A stretch of DNA of 64,000 bases, from contig CAMAZF010000003.1 of NCBI GenBank assembly GCA_945862985.1, positions 39,985-103,984 of the forward strand, written 5' to 3'. A program made the translations under genes and the position numbers. The DNA is from Bordetella parapertussis (GTDB lineage: Bacteria; Pseudomonadota; Gammaproteobacteria; Burkholderiales; Burkholderiaceae_A). The notes below the pieces were generated by a model. It was not told the origin of the DNA, ran no database searches, and saw nothing but the letters and a program-made list of their open reading frames with translations. Of the stretch, positions 60,986 to 64,000 are shown in pieces; position 1 is the stretch's first letter, and every line of letters starts with the position of its first letter.

Positions 60986-61383
60986 CCAGTTTCTCCTTTT
61001 GGGCGTCGCACCGCTGCCCATAGCAAGGCCAACCAGCCCACCATCATGAGAAAGCCCCCTATGGGCGTGATGGCACCCCAAGCGGGCATCGCCGTGAAGG
61101 CAAGGCCATAAAGCCCCCCGCAAAACGCCAGTATCCCAAGGGAGAAACCCACCCCGGCCACGGCGGCCCCCACCCGAAAAAGGGTGAAATTCACAAGGGC
61201 GGCACAGCCCAGCAGGGCAAGCGTATGCCAGAGCTGGAACTGTATGGCCGTTTGAAGCCAAGCGAGCTGCCGCTCGGGCAGATCTGCGAAGAGATGAGAG
61301 GCGGCAGCGGCCAGGGCGACTGCCGTGGCGCCAAAGAATCCCGCGAGTCCGAGAAAGACCCGGGTATAGAAAACCGACATCAT
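60982..61383 (-). CDS. DUF423 (YgdD-like) membrane protein
   Basis: Protein of 133 residues with four transmembrane helices and the family segments GLAGFFGATAVALAAAASH and FQLWHTLALLG. The function is unknown. Its stop overlaps the start of the efflux adaptor gene (ATGA), and it begins 8 bp after the ABC ATPase gene, so it bridges two transporter modules in one transcript. Confidence 0.87.
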   Translation of the reverse strand: MMSVFYTRVFLGLAGFFGATAVALAAAASHLFADLPERQLAWLQTAIQFQLWHTLALLGCAALVNFTLFRVGAAVAGVGFSLGILAFCGGLYGLAFTAMPAWGAITPIGGFLMMVGWLALLWAAVRRPKGETG

Positions 61384-61391
61384 GGGCGTCC

Positions 61392-62987
61392 TTATGCTGG
61401 TGCGAGTGCTGAGGAGGTTGAACGCTCGAGCGGAAAGGCCGCATCCATCAGAAGCTGGGTGTATTGATGACGGGGCTGGCCAAACACATGCTCAGTCAGA
61501 CCTGATTCTACGATGCTGCCCTGCCGCATGACCACCACCCGGTGGCTCAAAGCCCTGATGAGTGGGAGGTCATGGCTGATCCAGATCAAGGTGAGGCCCC
61601 TTTGATGCTGAAGGTGGACCAGTCGATCTGCGATATCGGCCTGGGTCTGCCAATCAAGTGCACTGGTGGGCTCATCGAGCACAAGGAGTTCGGGCTCTGC
61701 CACTAAGGCCCGAGCCAGAGCGACCCGCTGTCGCTGCCCGCCGGACAATTCTGAAGGGAGTCGAACCAGAAGGTCTGTCTCCAGGCCCATCTGATCCATG
61801 ACGGCCTCGCATCGAGCCTGACGTTGGGGCACAGACAGACCGCCATGATGAAGGATGAGCCCTTCCTCTAGGGATTCGCGCACGGTGAGACGAGGAGACA
61901 AGCTCCCCGCCGGATCTTGAGAGACCCACTGAAACCTGCGCCTCTGTGCACGGAGGTCTTGGCGAGAGAGCGCCATCAGGTCACGACCTGCGATCTGAAT
62001 CTCTCCCGTCTGCTTTCCACTGGCCAGGCGGAGTAAGGCCAGGGCCAGACTCGTCTTTCCACTGCCAGAGGACCCGATCACTCCAAGGGTTTCGCCCTGA
62101 CTGGCAATGAAGCTCGCCTGATTCACCAGGGCTCGCACCGGGTTTCCAACCAGCCAAGGGCCTGGTGGAGACATGAGGGTGAGTCGACGGATATCAAGGT
62201 AGCCATCGCGAGGCTTGGCAGGGGAGATCTGAGGATCTAACCGACGACACAGAAGCTCGCGCGTGACTGCATGGCTGGGACGGTCGAGCAGCTGTTCAAC
62301 GGGGCCTTCCTCGATGATCTGGCCCTGCGCCATAACCGCCATGCGACCACCCACCGTGCGCACAGCATTGAGGTCATGCGTCAGCAGCATCAGGCTGGCG
62401 CCTCTGGACTGCACCCACTGCATCAACCCCTCCAACACCAGGGCCCGAAGGGGTAAGTCAAGGGCTGAGGTGGGCTCGTCGGCGACGATCAGTCGAGCTC
62501 CCGAGGCCAGAGCAATGGCAATCAGCGCACGTTGCCTCTCTCCTCCAGAGAGTTCATGCGGATACTGCAAGGACTGACGCTCCGGGTCGTGAAGGCCTGC
62601 CGCGAAGAGGACCTCATGAAGAGACACTGAGTGTTCCGGGCGTCGGGCACGCGCACAGTCGATCGCCTCTTGAACCTGGTCGCCTATTCGCTGGACTGGA
62701 TTGAGCGCCTGATCAACCTCCTGCGGAATCCAAGCAATGTCTCGACCGCGCAGGCCCGAGCAGGCATCGTCGTGTTGAAGGTCGTAGTCTTGCCCCTGCC
62801 ATGACAAGGTACCCACTCGGTTTGACCCGTCGTCAAGTCCGAGCATCGCTCGAGCAAGACTGGACTTCCCAGCGCCTGACTCACCGACCAGACAGAGCAC
62901 ATCACCCTGCCCCATCGAGAGGGAAAGGTCTCTGAGAACGGGGTTCTCGGGCTCGTAAGAGAGGCTCGCGAGTCGAAGACTTAACAC
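61392..62987 (-). CDS. oligopeptide ABC transporter ATPase, fused double domain (YejF-like)
   Basis: Protein of 531 residues with two complete ABC domains. Walker A motifs are GESGAGKSS and GSSGSGKTS, signatures are LSGGERQRALIA and LSGGQRQRVALA, and Walker B stretches are LIVADEPTSALD and LLVLDEPTSALD. Fused ATPases of this type power the YejABEF and related peptide importers. The GTG start overlaps the stop of the permease gene. Both sites look active. Confidence 0.9.
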   Translation of the reverse strand: MLSLRLASLSYEPENPVLRDLSLSMGQGDVLCLVGESGAGKSSLARAMLGLDDGSNRVGTLSWQGQDYDLQHDDACSGLRGRDIAWIPQEVDQALNPVQRIGDQVQEAIDCARARRPEHSVSLHEVLFAAGLHDPERQSLQYPHELSGGERQRALIAIALASGARLIVADEPTSALDLPLRALVLEGLMQWVQSRGASLMLLTHDLNAVRTVGGRMAVMAQGQIIEEGPVEQLLDRPSHAVTRELLCRRLDPQISPAKPRDGYLDIRRLTLMSPPGPWLVGNPVRALVNQASFIASQGETLGVIGSSGSGKTSLALALLRLASGKQTGEIQIAGRDLMALSRQDLRAQRRRFQWVSQDPAGSLSPRLTVRESLEEGLILHHGGLSVPQRQARCEAVMDQMGLETDLLVRLPSELSGGQRQRVALARALVAEPELLVLDEPTSALDWQTQADIADRLVHLQHQRGLTLIWISHDLPLIRALSHRVVVMRQGSIVESGLTEHVFGQPRHQYTQLLMDAAFPLERSTSSALAPA

Positions 62988-63967
62988 GCGCCTCTCCGGC
63001 TCGAGCGAGACTCAAACAAACCCGCTGCGAGGCTCAGGGCCAGCAACAAAAGGAACAACACGCCCACCACAAAGGTGGTCTGCCACCAGGCGCTCTGTGC
63101 GGCAGCAGCCTCAGCCAACAAGCCTCCAAGGGTGGGAGCCTCAATCCCCCAGGAGACACCCAGAAAGTCCAGGCTCACCAGCGACAGGATGGCCGCCAGA
63201 ACCCTCAGGGGCAGAATCGCCAAGACAGGTCCGAGGCTGTTGGGAAGCAGATGCCGTGTCACCAGACGCAACCCACTCACGCCCATCGCGCGTGCAGCCG
63301 TGACGTACCCCATATGTCTATTCCTGAGCACCTCTGCGCGAACCTGCTCGGCAATGCCCATCCAGCCAAAGGCCAAGAGAATCAGCCAGAGCAGGCCCAG
63401 ATGCGGGGCGAACACGCTGGCCACCAGCAACAACACCAACAATTCTGGGAGCAGACTCCAAGCCTCTGTCAGGCGTTGCAAGGTGAGGTCGATCCAGCCA
63501 CCCAAATACCCCTGGAGTGCACCCAGACCAGCCCCCAGCAAGAGCGAGCCCGCCGCGAGCGTGAGCCCAAACAAGACGGAGAACCGAAACCCCTCCACCA
63601 CCCGAGCGAAGAGGTCGCGCCCTTGCGAGTCTGTGCCAAACCAGTGACGTGAATCCGGAGCAGACGGAAAGGGGGTTGCACTTTCCAGATCGATGGTTTC
63701 GGCTGAATAGGGGTTCAGCGGGAACCAGGCCCAATTGCCGGGACGGTCGAGCACCTTCAGAACCCACTCATCTCGGTATCGGGGCGGACTCTGGAGCGTG
63801 CCGCCCAAGGTTCGCTCAGATACCGACTCCAGCATGGGCCAGTAAGTCACCCCATCCACCCGCATGACCAATGGTTTTTCGCTCGAGAGAAATGGGGAGA
63901 GCAATGCAATCAAGAGGAGCACACCCAGGATCCAGCTGTGTCGAACCGATCGAAAAAACATGCTCAT
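62981..63967 (-). CDS. oligopeptide ABC transporter permease (YejE-like)
   Basis: Inner-membrane permease of 328 residues with an N-terminal helix, a periplasmic stretch containing HWFGTDSQGRDLFARVVEGFR, and five further helices with an EAA-type coupling loop (AARAMGVSGLRLVTRHLLPN). The extended N-terminal periplasmic region is typical of YejE. It overlaps the ATPase gene downstream and the YejB-like gene upstream by ATGA. Confidence 0.9.
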   Translation of the reverse strand: MSMFFRSVRHSWILGVLLLIALLSPFLSSEKPLVMRVDGVTYWPMLESVSERTLGGTLQSPPRYRDEWVLKVLDRPGNWAWFPLNPYSAETIDLESATPFPSAPDSRHWFGTDSQGRDLFARVVEGFRFSVLFGLTLAAGSLLLGAGLGALQGYLGGWIDLTLQRLTEAWSLLPELLVLLLVASVFAPHLGLLWLILLAFGWMGIAEQVRAEVLRNRHMGYVTAARAMGVSGLRLVTRHLLPNSLGPVLAILPLRVLAAILSLVSLDFLGVSWGIEAPTLGGLLAEAAAAQSAWWQTTFVVGVLFLLLLALSLAAGLFESRSSRRGAC

Positions 63968-64000
63968 GCCGAACGCACCTGTATGCGGACGCGTGGGTCG
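63964..64000 (-). CDS. 3' end of an ABC transporter permease gene (YejB-like), truncated
   Basis: The minus strand reads D-P-R-V-R-I-Q-V-R-S-A-stop, with the stop overlapping the next ATG (ATGA). A terminal D-P-R-x-R is the usual end of DppB/YejB-type permeases, and the gene order fits yejB-yejE-yejF. The remainder lies outside the window. Confidence 0.65.
   Translation of the reverse strand, partial: DPRVRIQVRSA

Noticed and set aside
1..64000. CRISPR arrays, insertion sequences, prophage or toxin-antitoxin modules
   Set aside because: No regularly spaced repeats, transposase, integrase or phage structural genes were recognised on either strand.

Overview
The window reads as a chromosomal segment of a GC-rich (by eye somewhat under 60% GC) betaproteobacterium, most likely Burkholderiales. 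The reasons are two kinds of TRAP importer (TAXI-type and DctPQM-type), paired TauE/SafE permeases, FadR-type GntR control, a CBS/SpoIIE-Sia signalling operon, a fused Pat-type protein acetyltransferase and dense gene packing with frequent ATGA, TGATG and TAA|ATG junctions. I saw no rRNA, CRISPR array, insertion sequence, integrase or phage gene. There is one tRNA (Asn). The assignment to a family or genus is inference only. No intergenic gap exceeds 300 bp.

Positions 1-14218 hold two divergent operons around a FadR-family regulator (6673-7374) and a candidate operator (7383-7424). Leftward: regulator, a TPP-dependent acetolactate-synthase-like enzyme, an amidase, a TauE/SafE permease, a PaaH-type 3-hydroxyacyl-CoA dehydrogenase, a PaaJ/PcaF-type thiolase and the first codons of a coupled gene. 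Rightward: an Ldh2-type 2-oxoacid reductase, an SDR, a TAXI-TRAP importer, a small 3-hydroxyacyl-CoA-dehydrogenase-like enzyme and a mandelate-racemase-group enolase. Together they look like import and stepwise breakdown of an unidentified hydroxy or oxo acid ending in CoA thiolysis. Then come housekeeping genes (mtgA, a methyltransferase, tRNA-Asn), a self-regulating three-gene membrane protein/regulator/acetyltransferase operon, an amidohydrolase and small proteins.

Positions 19341-27068 form a sulfur-linked region: a flavocytochrome-c sulfide dehydrogenase-like flavoprotein with an unusual lipoprotein cytochrome, a PepSY protein, an OmpR-type two-component system with candidate direct-repeat boxes, and a periplasmic rhodanese with a YeeE/YedE sulfur transporter and a small membrane ORF. 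Positions 27155-36396 carry an acetyltransferase/deacetylase pair (Pat-like plus HDAC-like), several small proteins, a periplasmic metallo-beta-lactamase-fold enzyme, HAD and SGNH hydrolases and a winged-helix regulator next to a strikingly AT-rich spacer.

Positions 36664-46614 hold a TauE/SafE permease, an AIM24-type protein, an SDR, a cytosolic hybrid histidine kinase overlapping a patatin phospholipase, a cytochrome b561, a secreted M16 peptidase, a periplasmic-binding-domain protein and a NIPSNAP protein. Positions 46633-50827 carry the most interesting system: a SiaB-SiaC-cyclase-phosphatase operon in which the usual diguanylate cyclase output is replaced by a class III adenylate cyclase and the phosphatase has a CBS-pair input, beside a divergent protein with a degenerate GGDEF motif. 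The right end has small secreted and membrane proteins, a DctPQM TRAP importer coupled to a second amidase, an RND efflux pump with a short lipoprotein adaptor, and a YejBEF-type oligopeptide ABC importer running off the window.
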